A stretch of DNA of 7,802 nt, taken from positions 1 through 7,802 of the forward strand of contig JAHIPN010000272.1 of NCBI GenBank assembly GCA_018894595.1, read 5' to 3'. The translations under genes were made by a program, and so were the position numbers. The notes under the pieces are model-generated. The model was not told where the DNA came from, searched no databases, and saw only the letters and a program-made list of their open reading frames with translations. The stretch is from a bacterium. GTDB lineage: Bacteria; Atribacterota; JS1; SB-45; 34-128. This document shows, one piece after another, positions 7,203-7,802 of the stretch (the stretch's first letter is position 1; the number at the start of each line of letters is the position of its first letter).

Positions 7203-7748
7203 TCGCAATTTTTCAGCCAGTTTGACCTCAAGCTGACTCCGCCTGTTGTAGTTACGCCGCTTCTGCATTTAGGAGAACACAAAAATGACAAGGTCAACAG
7301 GTACTACAGCAGGGATTTCCAGATGAGGCTTTTATCTGAATGCGACAGGATAATAGTCCAGACTTCGATCGAGCGGGATTACCTTATAAATTCAGGCATA
7401 GACCAGCGCAAGATAAGTCTTATAGGCCAGGGTATTAATCTGGAATACATCCAGGGGGGCGACCGGGACAGATTCAGGAGGAGATATGCTGTAAAAGAAA
7501 AAAGCATAGTTTTTCATGTTGCCACAAAGTCATACGATAAGGGTACTATCCACCTGATCGAGGCAATGAAAAAGATATGGGAACATGACAGGGATATAAG
7601 GTTAATACTGGCTGGTGCACCAATGGATGATTTTAGCAAATATTTTCAGAACCAGCCTTCTCTGTTAGCAATACCTGAATATGGGCCAAAAACAATAATG
7701 GTGGCATCGCTGCCGACCCGTACTTCCTCCGCTTTCACCAAACTGTAA
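7203..7748 (+). pseudogene. GT4 glycosyltransferase fragment, truncated at both ends
   Basis: From 7203 this frame is open to TAA 7746-7748. Recognisable GT4 sequence begins around 7242 with PVVVTPLLHLGEH, continues through DRIIVQTS, LIGQGIN and VFHVATKSYDKGT, and ends near LILAGAPMDDF and KYF, about 7668. ATG 7323 lies inside this homology with no Shine-Dalgarno site, so it is not a real start. About the first 90-110 residues of a normal GT4, with the glycine loop, are missing. So is everything after the start of the donor domain, including EX7E. The last 27 or so codons look unrelated. It cannot be an active transferase. Its G+C is visibly higher than that of the genes to its left (24 and 30 G/C in the lines 7381-7440 and 7441-7500), suggesting separate origin. 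Confidence 0.75.
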
Positions 7749-7802
7749 TTCCCCTTCCTTTAGTTACAATTCTTTTAATCTTTCCTGATTTTTAAAAGCT
7801 AA
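7669..7802 (+). other. Unidentified sequence beyond the GT4 fragment
   Basis: Resemblance to GT4 proteins stops near 7668, although the frame stays open to 7748. The rest is not recognisable on either strand. The minus strand holds short open frames, for example one of 31 codons ending at TGA 7646-7648 that starts with a GTG after a purine-rich stretch, but nothing that can be named. No terminal inverted repeats or target-site duplications can be seen before the window ends. Confidence 0.3.

Noticed and set aside
7218..7235. Hairpin CAGTTTG / CAAGCTG with a 4-base loop after the GT-C gene
   Set aside because: The stem is 7 pairs including a G-U pair, and no T-run follows it on either strand, so it is not a convincing terminator. 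It also lies in the open frame of the GT4 fragment.
7703..7714. GGCA/TGCC inverted repeat near the right end
   Set aside because: A 4-base stem is too short to support a structure or element terminus.
7323..7748. Reading 7323-7748 as a complete 141-residue protein
   Set aside because: GT4 homology continues upstream of ATG 7323 in the same frame, there is no ribosome site before it, and the catalytic half is absent, so it is better described as a gene fragment.

Overview
The window is a stretch of AT-rich bacterial DNA holding most of a surface-glycan (polysaccharide or glycoprotein) biosynthesis cluster. All genes are on the plus strand. They are tightly packed, with ATGA-type or short overlaps, Shine-Dalgarno-led starts, and occasional GTG/TTG start candidates. 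No phylogenetic marker is present. The strong A/T bias, the mix of radical SAM/B12 and glycosyltransferase genes and the patchy base composition would fit an uncultured anaerobic bacterium such as an Omnitrophota-like lineage, but that is only an impression.

Layout. Positions 3-41 look like the last codons of an upstream gene. A family 2 glycosyltransferase with a C-terminal membrane anchor follows (58-1041). The next 119 bases (1042-1160) hold what looks like the remains of a second GT2 start, overlapping the stop of the first gene, and a 36-codon frame that runs into the next gene. Then come a cobalamin-binding radical SAM enzyme (1161-2489), a SAM-dependent methyltransferase fused to a C-terminal zinc-ribbon (Trm112-like) domain (2506-3405), two different GT4 glycosyltransferases (3402-4577 and 4600-5796), and a multi-spanning GT-C (ArnT/PMT-like) glycosyltransferase (5786-7189).

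Right end. After 7189 the composition turns more GC-rich. A GT4 gene fragment follows (recognisable homology about 7242-7668) that lacks its N-terminal third, its real start and the catalytic C-terminal half. It runs into about 135 bases of unrelated sequence that I cannot identify. This end looks like a recombination scar or the edge of an inserted segment.

How the genes could work together (inference): the GT2 and the two GT4 enzymes would add sugars to a lipid-linked glycan on the cytoplasmic side. The GT-C enzyme would transfer a sugar from a polyprenyl-phosphate donor on the outer face of the membrane. The methyltransferase and the B12/radical SAM enzyme could modify the glycan or its lipid or nucleotide-sugar precursors. 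No flippase, polymerase, initiating transferase or nucleotide-sugar gene lies in the window, so the product cannot be named. I see no RNA genes, CRISPR array, complete insertion sequence or convincing terminator.
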